A stretch of DNA of 64,000 nucleotides from Marinimicrobium sp050113635. GTDB lineage: Bacteria; Pseudomonadota; Gammaproteobacteria; Pseudomonadales; Cellvibrionaceae. A program made the position numbers and the translations under genes. Each line of letters opens with the position of its first letter. The first letter of the stretch is position 1. Below the pieces are notes generated by a model. It made no database searches and was not told where the DNA came from. It saw only the letters and a program-made list of their open reading frames with translations. Where the stretch lies: assembly GCF_050113635.1 (NCBI RefSeq), contig NZ_JBNJLT010000003.1:248001-312000 (forward strand). Direction: 5' to 3'. Positions 1 to 8,206 of the stretch are shown piece by piece.

Positions 1-1
1 G

Positions 2-355
2 ACCAAGGTAAATACCCGCCCCATGCCGATTGATTCCGTATCGCTCTACGCTGACATGGGACGGCAGTCACCATTGAAAGAGGTGGTGGTGCCCGCCGGG
101 CAGCGCCCGGTTTTGGCGATCACACTGTCGGAGAAGGCGCTGGCCGAACGTATTAACTGCTTCGCATCCGGCCAGGGTGCCATAGAGACGCGGGTGGAAG
201 GTGAGACCCTGATCACACGTGCCAATGACGCGTTGCGACCAGGGCGTGTCCGCTATAACTGCACTGCCTCAAGTGGAGAGCGCGGGCGGTTTTACTGGTT
301 CTCCCAGCAATGGCTGGTGACGGATCAGGAGGGGCGCTGGGTCCACGAGCAATGA
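2..355 (+). CDS. C-terminal fragment of a cut-off gene, possibly polysaccharide deacetylase
   Basis: The frame is open to the left edge, so the true start lies outside the window and the methionine at 23 is internal. The visible 117 residues look like a beta-rich C-terminal domain, ending in a segment with RYNCTA and GRFYWFSQQW. From memory, such a tail follows the NodB-type catalytic domain in some gammaproteobacterial polysaccharide deacetylases; that identity is a weak recollection and no catalytic residues are visible here. The gene runs toward the Bax-type gene and their stops are 2 bases apart. Calling it an unknown exported protein would be equally honest. Confidence 0.5.
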   Translation, partial: TKVNTRPMPIDSVSLYADMGRQSPLKEVVVPAGQRPVLAITLSEKALAERINCFASGQGAIETRVEGETLITRANDALRPGRVRYNCTASSGERGRFYWFSQQWLVTDQEGRWVHEQ

Positions 356-357
356 GC

Positions 358-1266
358 TCATTCTTCCTGGTCATCGGAGGCCACCTCGCTGATAGCCTCC
401 GTGTCTTCCTCCTCGGAGGCAGCATTGCTGGCCAGCCAGACCTCGTGAACATTCTCCAGCTCGTTATAGCGGATCAGCTCTTTTAGCTCTTCAATGTAAG
501 CCTGTCCGCGGCTGGAGTAGCGATGCAAACCTTCTACCATCGCTATCCCGGTTGGCTCCTCTTCTAGAGCGCGCTGTTCGGCGCGAATCTGACGCACTTC
601 CCGGTACGCATGGTTGGTGTTGATGTTTCGGAAATAGGTGGCTACGGCTTCATTGACTGTACTGAACTTCTGAACCTCGTGACTGGCACCCTCTGGACGT
701 GAGTTGGGCACCAAACCACAGCCCCGGCGATAGCACCACTGGCCAAACAGATTATTGCCTTCCTGGGCGAAACGGGAGGTGCCCCAACCAGATTCAGCGG
801 CCGCCTGGGCCAGAACCATCTCCGGGGGAATAATATCGGAGCGGCGCATCAGCACATCAAGCGCTTCGCGGGTGTCGGGGTAGTTGTCTTCTGTCACCCG
901 AAAGTGAATACGCAGTCGCTCCAGCTCAGCTTCCTGTCGGCCGCTCAACGTTTCCCCGGCATCCAGTTGGGTGATCATGGCTTCGATGTCGCCACGAAGG
1001 CGGGTGAGCTGATGATTGCGCCATTCCACCATGGGCATCAACGTGGCAAAGAAGCGCTGCTTGCGGTCCGGTACCGTTTCGATTTTGTCGAACTCCGGCA
1101 GCTTGGTCAGTTCTGCAGGACGAGGGACAACCGGCTCTTCCGGTTCAGTCACTTCTTCCAGTGGTTGCGGCAGGTGGTACGCCAGATACAGGGCCAGCAC
1201 CAGGCAGCCAATGGGGAACGCGACCAGGCCAAGACCCAGCATCCACTGGGTAAAACCTTGCTTCAT
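358..1266 (-). CDS. Bax-type glucosaminidase, membrane-anchored peptidoglycan hydrolase
   Basis: A 302-residue protein with one N-terminal membrane segment (about residues 10-30) and a proline/glutamate-rich linker. The C-terminal glucosaminidase domain is of the Bax/FlgJ/LytG type. The catalytic region reads PPEMVLAQAAAESGWGTSRF followed by NNLFGQW, matching the family pattern of a catalytic Glu in an AAxESGWG context. It should cleave N-acetylglucosaminyl bonds in periplasmic peptidoglycan. The C-terminus is very acidic (EEEDTEAISEVASDDQEE). It lies 59 bases downstream of the lambda P-like gene on the same strand and may be cotranscribed with it, although no functional tie is obvious. Confidence 0.85.
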   Translation of the reverse strand: MKQGFTQWMLGLGLVAFPIGCLVLALYLAYHLPQPLEEVTEPEEPVVPRPAELTKLPEFDKIETVPDRKQRFFATLMPMVEWRNHQLTRLRGDIEAMITQLDAGETLSGRQEAELERLRIHFRVTEDNYPDTREALDVLMRRSDIIPPEMVLAQAAAESGWGTSRFAQEGNNLFGQWCYRRGCGLVPNSRPEGASHEVQKFSTVNEAVATYFRNINTNHAYREVRQIRAEQRALEEEPTGIAMVEGLHRYSSRGQAYIEELKELIRYNELENVHEVWLASNAASEEEDTEAISEVASDDQEE

Positions 1267-1325
1267 AACATCTCCTTGGGGTTGTTGCTCATCAAGTCGG
1301 TTAGATCAGGTGGGAATTTATGGGC

Positions 1326-1997
1326 TCAGAGATCCAGCTCGCGCCGCAGGGCGTCCAGGCGCCGATGGTTTTCCTCTGGTGAGAGTGGCGTCTCGGTGGT
1401 TTCCGGCAGTGCCGGAGCTTGTGGTTGCGACAGGGTCTCGCCATTCATGACCCGTTCGCACAGCTTGTTGTAATGCCGCTCGAACACCGGAAAGGCGTGG
1501 TGTTCCGGACTGCCGGAGAGGAAGAACCAGTCACTGGCGACGCCCGCGTGATACACCGCCGGATGGCTCCAGTGGTAAGCGGCTTTTGGGCTTGGCGCCC
1601 GACAGGCCTCAACGTAGGCGCTGTGTGCGTCCGGTAGGCCACACGCCTCGGGATCGCCCTGGCAGGCGCGGATCATACGGTTCAGGGTGGGCAGGAACTC
1701 GGAGGTTTCTATTACACGGCGGGCGCCGCGGCGCAACGTGTCCGGCTCGAAGGGCAGCAGGCTGTCGAGCCAGAGTTTCTTGATCTGGTTCAGGACCTGT
1801 GTGTCACTGTAGGCTTTGTAATACTGGTTGTGGTAATTAATACGGAACAGCGCAAATGCCTCGTTCAGCGCGTCAATATGCGCATCGCTGGCCACACGGC
1901 GCGGTGACTCACCGTGCCCAGCTTCGGTCTGTGAGGTCTTGGACGAGGCTGCGATCGCGTGTTGTGCCTGCTCGACTAAAGTCTTGCTGTCCTGCAT
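1326..1997 (-). CDS. lambda P-like replicative helicase loader family protein
   Basis: A 223-residue protein. The central part (about residues 43-120) has a helical layout resembling phage lambda replication protein P: LNEAFALFRINYHN, then IKKLWLDSL, ending in FLPTLNRMIRACQGDPEACG, with a conserved WSHPAVYHAG segment further on. Lambda P recruits DnaB to an initiator, so the inferred role is loading the replicative helicase. The first 89 bases overlap the end of the DnaT-domain gene, which indicates tight coupling. A GTG at 1895 would remove the overlap but has no ribosome-binding site, while ATG 1997 has a weak GGCAGG upstream. No phage genes flank the pair, so this looks like a resident chromosomal copy. 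The family call rests on pattern resemblance only. Confidence 0.6.
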   Translation of the reverse strand: MQDSKTLVEQAQHAIAASSKTSQTEAGHGESPRRVASDAHIDALNEAFALFRINYHNQYYKAYSDTQVLNQIKKLWLDSLLPFEPDTLRRGARRVIETSEFLPTLNRMIRACQGDPEACGLPDAHSAYVEACRAPSPKAAYHWSHPAVYHAGVASDWFFLSGSPEHHAFPVFERHYNKLCERVMNGETLSQPQAPALPETTETPLSPEENHRRLDALRRELDL

Positions 1998-3066
1998 CTT
2001 GGCCTGCCTGTGGGTTGTACGTGGTCAATGCGTGCTGGCGCGCCCAGTGGAACTTCACATGCTGCAGGAACTTGGTGTTCCAGGAATTGTGAAGCTGGTT
2101 GCTGTCCCGCCAGTAAAGCACGAACTCCGGAACCTGATGCCGGGCGAATTCCAGATCGATATTCGCCAGTTTCAGTACATCGTAGACGTCCCGGCTGGGT
2201 TGCCAGTCCGGGGCGATCCGGCGCGGCTCGGTATCGTGCTCCAATGCCGCATTATACCTCAGCCATTGACGTTTTACGTGCTGGATGAATTTACTGTTCC
2301 AGGTTCTTCCGACGTCGCCCCGTTCCTGCCAGTACAGCACAAACTCGGGGATGGCATCCTCGATGAAGGCCGAACTGATACCGGCGTGGCGCTCCAGCAC
2401 CTCAATGGCGTCTTGGCTTGGCCGCCATTGAGCGCGCATGGCTGTTTCGCGATCGCGCCGGGCCTGGTGTTCCGCCTCCGTCTCGCGCCACTGGCGCACC
2501 AGGTGTTTGAGGAATTTGGCGCCCCACGCGTGGTGACTTTCCCCCCGCTCGCGCCAGTAGGCAATGAATTCCGGCAATTGCTCTCGGACGAAGTGTTCGG
2601 GGATATTGTGCTGGGCGACCCGGCGCATCAATTCGGCATCGGGCTGCCAGTGAGGAGAGATACGGTTGGCCCGACCTGTTGAGGTAGCCCGGTCTGTTAA
2701 GGTTGCCCGGTCCGTTAAGGTGGAGAGCTTCGTAGGCTCCGGGGATGGGGCGCTACGCTCGGTTTCGTTGAAGGCGAATAACAGGTGTCCACACTCAGTG
2801 TAAGGCGGCGACTCGATCAGGATAATGCCCTTATCGCGCAGGCTTTTGGCCACTCGTTGCAGGTCCTGTGGGGCCCAGAAAGGCAGCAGGGTCTCCATCC
2901 CGTGCGCGTCGAGCTTCCGCCATTGGTAGCCGTTGTGGTAAGTGCCGGAGCGATGCTGGGCCACTTCGTTGAGGGCGCTGAGCATTATGGCTTCCTCCAG
3001 ACCGATCGTGGCGGCCAGAGAGGGCGAGAAAAGCAGAGGTTTTTCGGGAATCAGCGATGACGTCAT
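1909..3066 (-). CDS. Primosomal protein with three tandem DnaT DNA-binding domains
   Basis: About 385 residues from ATG 3066; an in-frame GTG at 3075 is the alternative, and neither has a clear ribosome-binding site. The N-terminal 100 residues look like a winged-helix or replication-initiator-type domain (LIPEKPLLFSPSLAATIGLEE). Three copies of the DnaT C-terminal domain follow, at about residues 140-193, 214-268 and 288-341. Each has the pattern W(Q/R)P, then PEF(I/V)xYW, then W(G/N)xKFxxHV. E. coli DnaT has one such domain and bridges PriB and ssDNA to DnaB-DnaC during replication restart. A hexapeptide repeat (TLTDRA, TLTDRA, TSTGRA) precedes the first copy. The downstream overlapping gene is a lambda P-like loader, so the two probably act together. 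Confidence 0.75.
   Translation of the reverse strand: MTSSLIPEKPLLFSPSLAATIGLEEAIMLSALNEVAQHRSGTYHNGYQWRKLDAHGMETLLPFWAPQDLQRVAKSLRDKGIILIESPPYTECGHLLFAFNETERSAPSPEPTKLSTLTDRATLTDRATSTGRANRISPHWQPDAELMRRVAQHNIPEHFVREQLPEFIAYWRERGESHHAWGAKFLKHLVRQWRETEAEHQARRDRETAMRAQWRPSQDAIEVLERHAGISSAFIEDAIPEFVLYWQERGDVGRTWNSKFIQHVKRQWLRYNAALEHDTEPRRIAPDWQPSRDVYDVLKLANIDLEFARHQVPEFVLYWRDSNQLHNSWNTKFLQHVKFHWARQHALTTYNPQAGQDAGQQDFSRAGTTRDRSLVQDLTDRSWAR
2669..2722 (-). repeat. 3 x 18-bp in-frame tandem repeat in the DnaT-domain gene
   Basis: Three consecutive 18-base units (2669-2686, 2687-2704, 2705-2722) differ at only a few positions. On the minus strand they encode TLTDRA, TLTDRA and TSTGRA. They form the linker between the N-terminal domain and the first DnaT domain. 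An 18-base unit keeps the frame, so copy number could vary between strains without disrupting the gene. Confidence 0.85.
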
Positions 3067-3188
3067 GAAAGCCACTGTAGCACTGTTTGCAGACGGGGTG
3101 CATTGGGCTGTTATTATACAGCGCTTGGTTTTTTAAGATATCTCGCTTGCTGTAACCCAGTGTCGCAAAACTGACTCCGGAGGCTGTT

Positions 3189-3986
3189 TTGGCCAGGAAA
3201 AAGACCCAACCCCGCTTTACCGCAAAAAACGCCGATCGTCATGATCTCTATCAGCGCAGTGTGCAGGCACCAGAGTTCGAGGTCGCGTTTTTCGACAAGA
3301 CCTTCAAAAAGTTGCGCAAACGTCGCCCGTTTTCCATGCGGGAGGATTTTTGCGGCACCGGGCTGCTGTGTGGCCACTGGGTGGCCAGCCACAAAAAGCG
3401 CACAGCGCTGGGGGTGGATATTGACCCCGATGTGTTGGAGTGGGGCATTGAACACAATCTGACCCCCATAGGGGAGCCAGGCAACCGAGTGGAGCTGGCA
3501 CGGCGGGATGTGCGCAAAGTGAGCCGCCGGAAATTCGATTGTATCAACGCGATGAATTTCAGTTACTGGATTTTTCAGGAACGAAAAGAAATGATCCGGT
3601 ACTTCCAGGCCGTACGAAAATCCCTGGTAGAAGATGGCATTTTCTTTCTCGATATGTACGGTGGCTGGGAGTCCCAGGAGGTCATGGAAGAACCGCGTAA
3701 AATCGAGGGTGGGTTTACTTACGTATGGGACCAGCACAGTTTTGATCCGCGCACTAATGAAGCGGTGAACTACATTCACTTTCGTTTCAAGGACGGCAGT
3801 GAAATGCCGCGCGCCTTCAAATATGTCTGGCGTGCCTGGTCAATGGTGGAAATTCGCGAGATGCTTGAGGAGGCCGGTTTCAGGAAACTGCACATCTACT
3901 GGGATGTGGCTGATGGCAGCTTCCGTGAACGCAAGAAAATGCAAAACCAGCCCGGCTGGCTGGCCTATATTGCCGCGCTCGTCTAG
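3189..3986 (+). CDS. Class I SAM-dependent methyltransferase, substrate unknown
   Basis: A 265-residue cytosolic protein with a Rossmann methyltransferase core. The SAM-binding motif I region reads MREDFCGTGLLCGHW, with an acidic residue at the end of strand 2 in LGVDIDPDVLEWG. Aromatic-rich motifs follow (NAMNFSYWIF, FFLDMYGGWE). The start is TTG 3189, chosen because CCGGAGG ends five bases before it. No substrate can be assigned. The gene is convergent with the cyclopropane synthase gene and the two stops overlap in a CTAG. A neighbouring lipid methylase does not by itself imply a lipid substrate. Confidence 0.8.
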   Translation: MARKKTQPRFTAKNADRHDLYQRSVQAPEFEVAFFDKTFKKLRKRRPFSMREDFCGTGLLCGHWVASHKKRTALGVDIDPDVLEWGIEHNLTPIGEPGNRVELARRDVRKVSRRKFDCINAMNFSYWIFQERKEMIRYFQAVRKSLVEDGIFFLDMYGGWESQEVMEEPRKIEGGFTYVWDQHSFDPRTNEAVNYIHFRFKDGSEMPRAFKYVWRAWSMVEIREMLEEAGFRKLHIYWDVADGSFRERKKMQNQPGWLAYIAALV

Positions 3987-5161
3987 CGCAGGCTTCGATA
4001 TTCGCTCAGGCTGTCCGGCTTACTGTACACAATTTGCCAGAGCTGACCCTCGCGGGAGCGGAAATAGGCGGCGCAGCTGAGCAAGTAATATTTCCACATG
4101 CGATAAAAGTGCCCCTGGTCGTATTCGGTTTTGAGCTCCGGCCAGGCGGCCTCGAAATTGTCCCACCAGGCCATCAGGGTGCGATCGTAGTCGGGTCCGA
4201 AATTGTGCCAGTCCTCCATTCGCAGTAACCCGAGGCTGTTGTCATTAATCAGTCGGCGGCAGGGGATTTCACCGTTGGGGAAAATGTATTTTTCAATGAA
4301 GGGATCGACGCCGTTCTGTTCCCGTTCGGTGCCAATGGTATGGAGCAGGAACAGGCCGTCGTCCGCGAGCAGTCGGCTGGCGGCTTCAAAATAGGTCCGG
4401 TAGTTCTTGTGCCCGACGTGCTCGAACATGCCGACGGAGACAATGCGGTCGAACTGCCCCTCCAGAGAGCGGTAATCCACTAGTTCAATAGACACCGGCA
4501 AGCCGGCGCAGTGCTCCTGCGCCAGCCGTTGCTGTTCCTTGGAAATGGTGATGCCGGTTACCCTGGCTCCGTAATGCCGGGCCGCAAATTCGGCCAGGCC
4601 GCCCCACCCGCAGCCAATATCCAGCAGTGTCATCCCCGGTTCCAGCTTGAGCTTTCGGCAGATGAGGTCGAGTTTCTGGTATTGGGCTTCCTCAAGATTG
4701 TCGGCGTTGGCCCAGTACCCGCAACTGTAGATCATGCGGGAATCGAGCATGCGTTCGTACAGGTCGTTACCAATGTCGTAGTGAACCTCGCCGACCTGAA
4801 AAGACCGGTTGGGGTCTTGTTTGTTGATGACGGCGGCGCTGATGTAGGCTTTGATGAGCTGAAAAGTGCCGAATTTGCGGACTTTGCGGTCGAGGTGAGC
4901 GTGAATCACCCGGGTGAGCATTTCGTCGATACGCTCACAATCCCAGTGTCCCTGCATGTAGGCTTCTGCGAACGCCAGGGGGGCACCGGATGACAAAGCG
5001 CGGGACAGGAACGACGGGTCGTACACCCGAATATCCCAGGGGCGGTCGCCATTGATACGGATGTCCGCTTCGGCGGCCAGTCGACGAAAGAACTCTTCGG
5101 CGGCGGTCAGTTTTCTGATCGATGGCGCCGAGTGGGTGGGAGCGTCGGTGGAGTTCGCCAT
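3983..5161 (-). CDS. cfa: Cyclopropane-fatty-acyl-phospholipid synthase family protein
   Basis: A 392-residue enzyme expected to transfer a methylene group from SAM to the double bond of membrane phospholipid acyl chains. The SAM motif is LLDIGCGWGGLAEFAA, followed by VTGITISKEQ and VSVGMFEHVG, all typical of CFA synthases. The N-terminal 110 residues correspond to the family's small lipid-interacting domain, and the length matches E. coli Cfa (382). The ATG is followed upstream by a 314-base intergenic stretch that should hold its promoter. With the cis/trans isomerase near 59 kb, the cell has two ways to harden unsaturated membranes. Confidence 0.9.
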   Translation of the reverse strand: MANSTDAPTHSAPSIRKLTAAEEFFRRLAAEADIRINGDRPWDIRVYDPSFLSRALSSGAPLAFAEAYMQGHWDCERIDEMLTRVIHAHLDRKVRKFGTFQLIKAYISAAVINKQDPNRSFQVGEVHYDIGNDLYERMLDSRMIYSCGYWANADNLEEAQYQKLDLICRKLKLEPGMTLLDIGCGWGGLAEFAARHYGARVTGITISKEQQRLAQEHCAGLPVSIELVDYRSLEGQFDRIVSVGMFEHVGHKNYRTYFEAASRLLADDGLFLLHTIGTEREQNGVDPFIEKYIFPNGEIPCRRLINDNSLGLLRMEDWHNFGPDYDRTLMAWWDNFEAAWPELKTEYDQGHFYRMWKYYLLSCAAYFRSREGQLWQIVYSKPDSLSEYRSLR

Positions 5162-5475
5162 AATCCATCATTCTCCTGTGTTTTGAACATAACAGGGTGG
5201 CGGCACTGCCCGGATTGCTGGACCGGTAAGTGCTTCCGGTGAGGTTAACCTAAAAGCCTTACTGCCTCTGTGCCAATAGTTATAAGTTATGGGAGCTATT
5301 GTCAAGTCCAATGCTTGCCGGGTGGCGGGCGGGGTGGAAGAAAGCGTGGCCGTTGATTGCGGAATACTATCAATACTTTAAAGGAAATTAATTTTTATAA
5401 AATATCGGGAATCGTTATCATTTCGGTAAAGGTTAAGGACGGTGAGAGTTACCGTCAGATCTGGAGGTAAGGGCG
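5162..5475. other. Intergenic region between cfa and the DUF2061 gene
   Basis: This 314-base divergent spacer is visibly AT-richer than its surroundings, especially 5370-5440. It must hold the promoters of both flanking genes. TCTGGAGG just before 5476 is the ribosome-binding site of the small gene. I see no RNA structure or long repeat in it. Confidence 0.5.
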
Positions 5476-5673
5476 ATGACTAAGACGATGACGTTTGCGG
5501 CCGTACACTTCACGGTGGCGTTCAGTGTGACCTACATCATAACCGGTAGCATAGTGCTAGGTGGGGCCGTGGCGTTGGTGGAGCCGGCCGTGAATACCGT
5601 GGCCTACCATTTCCACGAACTGGGCTGGAAGCGTTTTGGTCAGCGGCAGACGGTTGCGTCGAAAACCGTTTAA
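5476..5673 (+). CDS. DUF2061 small inner-membrane protein
   Basis: A 65-residue protein with two hydrophobic stretches (about residues 8-22 and 24-42) and a short basic tail. The pattern (KTMTFAAVHFTVAF, then GGAVALVEPAVNTVAYHFHE) fits DUF2061, a family of small two-helix membrane proteins of unknown role. An excellent ribosome-binding site (GGAGG, about 7 bases upstream) supports expression. It stands alone between cfa (divergent) and tatC (convergent). Confidence 0.8.
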   Translation: MTKTMTFAAVHFTVAFSVTYIITGSIVLGGAVALVEPAVNTVAYHFHELGWKRFGQRQTVASKTV

Positions 5674-5685
5674 GTTAGCGGGGGG

Positions 5686-6450
5686 TTAAAGCGATTGCTC
5701 GTCTTCTTCCTCGCGTTGCCGGTCACGCCGATACACCATGCGTCCAAAAAAGACGCCCGCTTCGAAAAGCAGCCACATGGGCACTGCCAACAAGGTCTGG
5801 GAAATGATATCCGGCGGGGTCAGGATCATGCCCAACACAAAACAACCCACCACGACATAGGGACGCTTTTTGGAAATGCCGTCGGGCGTGATGATGCCGG
5901 CGTGAATCATCAGAATGGTGGCAATCGGGATTTCAAAGGCAACGCCGAAGGCAAAGAACAGTTTAAGGACGAAGTCCAGATATTTGCTGATATCCGTCAT
6001 GACCGCCACGCCTTCCGGCCCCACGCTGGTGAAGAAGCCGAAAATGAGTGGGAAAACGACGAAGTAAGCGAACGCCATGCCGCCATAGAACAGCAGGATA
6101 CTTGAGATTAAAAGCGGCACGGCGAGGCGCTTTTCATGTTTATACAAACCCGGCGCGATGAACGCCCAGATTTGATGCAGGATAAACGGTGCGGCCAGCA
6201 GAACAGAGACAAACAGTGTGAGTTTGAACGGAGTAAGAAACGGTGAAGCCACATCAGTGGCGATCATACCGGCGGATTCCGGCAAGAATTTCTGCAGCGG
6301 TGCGGCCGTCAGTGTGTAGATGTCATTCGCGAAATAGAACAGCGCCAGGAAAATCGCCAGCACGATCAGGATAATGCGCAACAGCCGGTTGCGCAGCTCG
6401 ATCAGGTGTTGGACCAGCGGGAGTTCTTGATCGTTAGAAGACTGACTCAT
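5686..6450 (-). CDS. tatC: Sec-independent protein translocase subunit TatC
   Basis: A 254-residue polytopic inner-membrane protein that receives twin-arginine signal peptides in the Tat complex. The ATG at 6450 gives the usual TatC N-terminus (LPLVQHLIELRNRLLRI); the longer frame upstream reads antisense-like sequence and was rejected. Six membrane helices fit, with family segments ASPFLTPFKLTLF, FGVAFEIPI and GMILTPPDIISQ. It is the last gene of tatA-tatB-tatC, with 8 bases between tatB stop and tatC start. Acidic residues dominate the cytosolic tail. Confidence 0.96.
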   Translation of the reverse strand: MSQSSNDQELPLVQHLIELRNRLLRIILIVLAIFLALFYFANDIYTLTAAPLQKFLPESAGMIATDVASPFLTPFKLTLFVSVLLAAPFILHQIWAFIAPGLYKHEKRLAVPLLISSILLFYGGMAFAYFVVFPLIFGFFTSVGPEGVAVMTDISKYLDFVLKLFFAFGVAFEIPIATILMIHAGIITPDGISKKRPYVVVGCFVLGMILTPPDIISQTLLAVPMWLLFEAGVFFGRMVYRRDRQREEEDEQSL

Positions 6451-6458
6451 ACGGGTGC

Positions 6459-6875
6459 TCAAGGCCTGGGTTGGGTTGGGGGCGTAGAAGAGTCGTCTTC
6501 GGAATGGGCGCTGGAAGCATCCGGTGCGTTTTCGGACGCGGCTGGCGGTTCCAGGCCGTTGTCTGCTTCCGAGCCTGTTGGCGCATTGTGGTTCGTCGGG
6601 GCAGCGGGCAGTTTGGTGCCGTCTTCCACGGCTTGCTGGACTTGTCGGCGTGTCGCTTCCAGGCTGCGCATCACTTCCTCGTTGTGCAGTTGACGGCGGA
6701 TATCGTCGGCGCCGATCTGGCGTTCCAGTTCGCTGCGGGTTTCGCGAAGGCTGCGCTTGAGTCGGCCAATCCACAGACCGACAGCGCGCGCTGCCTCGGG
6801 CAGGCGCTCGGGGCCGATCACGATTAGGCCGACAATGGCGATCACCAACAGCTCAAAAAAACCGATATCGAACAC
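6459..6875 (-). CDS. tatB: Sec-independent protein translocase subunit TatB
   Basis: A 138-residue protein with one N-terminal transmembrane helix (FDIGFFELLVIAIVGLIVIG), the PERLP hinge and an amphipathic helix, followed by a long charged tail. The Glu early in the helix and the G-P-E-R-L-P hinge distinguish TatB from TatA. It forms the receptor complex with TatC. It starts at GTG 6875 and lies 41 bases downstream of tatA. The low-complexity C-terminus is proline- and serine-rich. Confidence 0.95.
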   Translation of the reverse strand: MFDIGFFELLVIAIVGLIVIGPERLPEAARAVGLWIGRLKRSLRETRSELERQIGADDIRRQLHNEEVMRSLEATRRQVQQAVEDGTKLPAAPTNHNAPTGSEADNGLEPPAASENAPDASSAHSEDDSSTPPTQPRP

Positions 6876-6916
6876 TCAGGTGTCTCCGGACGCGTAACTC
6901 GGGTGCAAGCCTGGTT

Positions 6917-7189
6917 TTACTGGCCGGGCTTCTCGTCGGTTGAAGCTTTTTCCTTCTGGGCGTGATGCACATTGTCACTGTCAGTTTTGTCTTCGACGTT
7001 GCGCTCGGTCGCCTCATCCGGGTTCTTGTCGTCCCGGTCTTCGTCATCGTCCTTTACGGATTTTTTAAAACCTTTGATCGCTTTGCCCAGGTCGCTGCCG
7101 ATGCTGCTCAGGCGCTTGGTGCCAAACAACAGAACCACAATGGCGAGAATGATAAGGAGCTGCCAAATGCCAATGCCACCGAATCCCAT
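6917..7189 (-). CDS. tatA: Sec-independent protein translocase subunit TatA
   Basis: A 90-residue pore-forming Tat subunit. One membrane helix (IWQLLIILAIVVLLFG) is followed by the TKRL hinge and an amphipathic helix (GSDLGKAIKGFKKSVKDDD). The remaining half is highly charged and probably disordered. First gene of the tatABC group, 91 bases downstream of hisE, the order found in pseudomonads. Confidence 0.95.
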   Translation of the reverse strand: MGFGGIGIWQLLIILAIVVLLFGTKRLSSIGSDLGKAIKGFKKSVKDDDEDRDDKNPDEATERNVEDKTDSDNVHHAQKEKASTDEKPGQ

Positions 7190-7280
7190 AACTCTATCCT
7201 CTTGAATACTGTGTTGGGGCGCTGCTCCGTATTTCCGGGCGTGCCCCGCGGGTATGTTCTTTCTCGACTAGCACCCTCGA

Positions 7281-7625
7281 CTAGCGATTGTGCGGGCGGG
7301 CCGCTTTTTCCTCGTGGCCGGATAAATCGAACCGACCGGCCAGCTCGGCCAGGACCGCGTCGGCATTTTCGCCCAAATGCGACAGCATGACCAGTGTGTG
7401 GAACCACAGATCAGCGGTTTCGCTGATCAGCGCCCGGTGATCGCCGCTGTTTTCCGCGTCTTTGGCCGCCAGTAGGGTTTCGGTGCACTCTTCCCCGACT
7501 TTTTCAAGAATCTTGTTCAGGCCCTTGGCGTGCAGACTGGCCACATAGGAAGCCTCGGCATCCGCCGCCTGTTTACGGGCTTCGAGTACGCGGGTCAGCT
7601 CGGTCAACACATCGTGAGGTTGCAT
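7281..7625 (-). CDS. hisE: Phosphoribosyl-ATP pyrophosphatase
   Basis: A 114-residue cytosolic enzyme for the second step of histidine synthesis, hydrolysing phosphoribosyl-ATP to phosphoribosyl-AMP. The MazG-fold signature is visible: KVGEECTETLLAAKD and ISETADLWFHTLVMLS carry the Mg2+-binding acidic residues. It is a separate protein here rather than fused to HisI as in E. coli, and sits 40 bases downstream of hisI. Confidence 0.95.
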   Translation of the reverse strand: MQPHDVLTELTRVLEARKQAADAEASYVASLHAKGLNKILEKVGEECTETLLAAKDAENSGDHRALISETADLWFHTLVMLSHLGENADAVLAELAGRFDLSGHEEKAARPHNR

Positions 7626-7665
7626 AATGGGTATCGCTCCGGGACTCTGTGCAGAGGCGTGTGCC

Positions 7666-8064
7666 TCAGTAAATCTCTTTGGGGTCTTTCAGTACGGGAT
7701 CAATGGTTTCCCATTGCTCGCCCTTAAGCTCACGAAAAAAGCAGGATTCCCGCCCGGTGTGACAAGCGATACCGCCCAGCTGGCGAACTTTCAGCAGTAT
7801 CACATCAGCGTCGCAATCCAGAAAAATGCCGGCCAGCTCCTGCACATGGCCGGAGGTTTCCCCTTTGCGCCATAACTGGTGGCGCGAACGCGACCAGTAG
7901 ATGGCCCGGCCTTCCTGGGCGCTCAGCGCGAGGGCTTCGCGATTCATCCAGGCCATCATCAGCACACGCCCTGTGTCGGCATCCTGAGCGATGGCGGGTG
8001 CCAGGCCGTTGGCATCCCATTTTACCTGGTCCAGAAAACGGTTTGAGGAACGGGAGGTGCTCAT
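7666..8064 (-). CDS. hisI: Phosphoribosyl-AMP cyclohydrolase
   Basis: A 132-residue enzyme that opens the purine ring of phosphoribosyl-AMP in histidine synthesis. Motifs include VLMMAWMNREAL, the LWRKGETSGH segment, the DCDAD metal site and CHTGRESCFF, which together carry the Zn- and Mg-binding residues. ATG 8064 was chosen because it has GGAACGGGAGG-like purine sequence nearby and matches family length; the longer frame reads into the waaA leader. Probable first gene of hisI-hisE-tatABC, divergent from waaA. Confidence 0.95.
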   Translation of the reverse strand: MSTSRSSNRFLDQVKWDANGLAPAIAQDADTGRVLMMAWMNREALALSAQEGRAIYWSRSRHQLWRKGETSGHVQELAGIFLDCDADVILLKVRQLGGIACHTGRESCFFRELKGEQWETIDPVLKDPKEIY

Positions 8065-8206
8065 GACGTGTGCGAATACCCTAGTGAAACAGCCGGCCCG
8101 AAAGTGTAGCAGGCCAGAGGTATCGTCGTCACGGTCAATCCACGGTTGTTGATGGTATGCTGTCGCTCCGCTGATTGTGTTCCAAACGCTCAACAAGAAG
8201 GTTCTC

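Noticed and set aside
1326..3066. Prophage remnant because of the lambda P-like gene
   Set aside because: Neighbours are housekeeping genes and no integrase, capsid or lysis gene is visible.
5405..5425. Possible Fur box before the DUF2061 gene
   Set aside because: Only one half-site (TGATAAC on the minus strand) resembles the consensus; the other half matches poorly.
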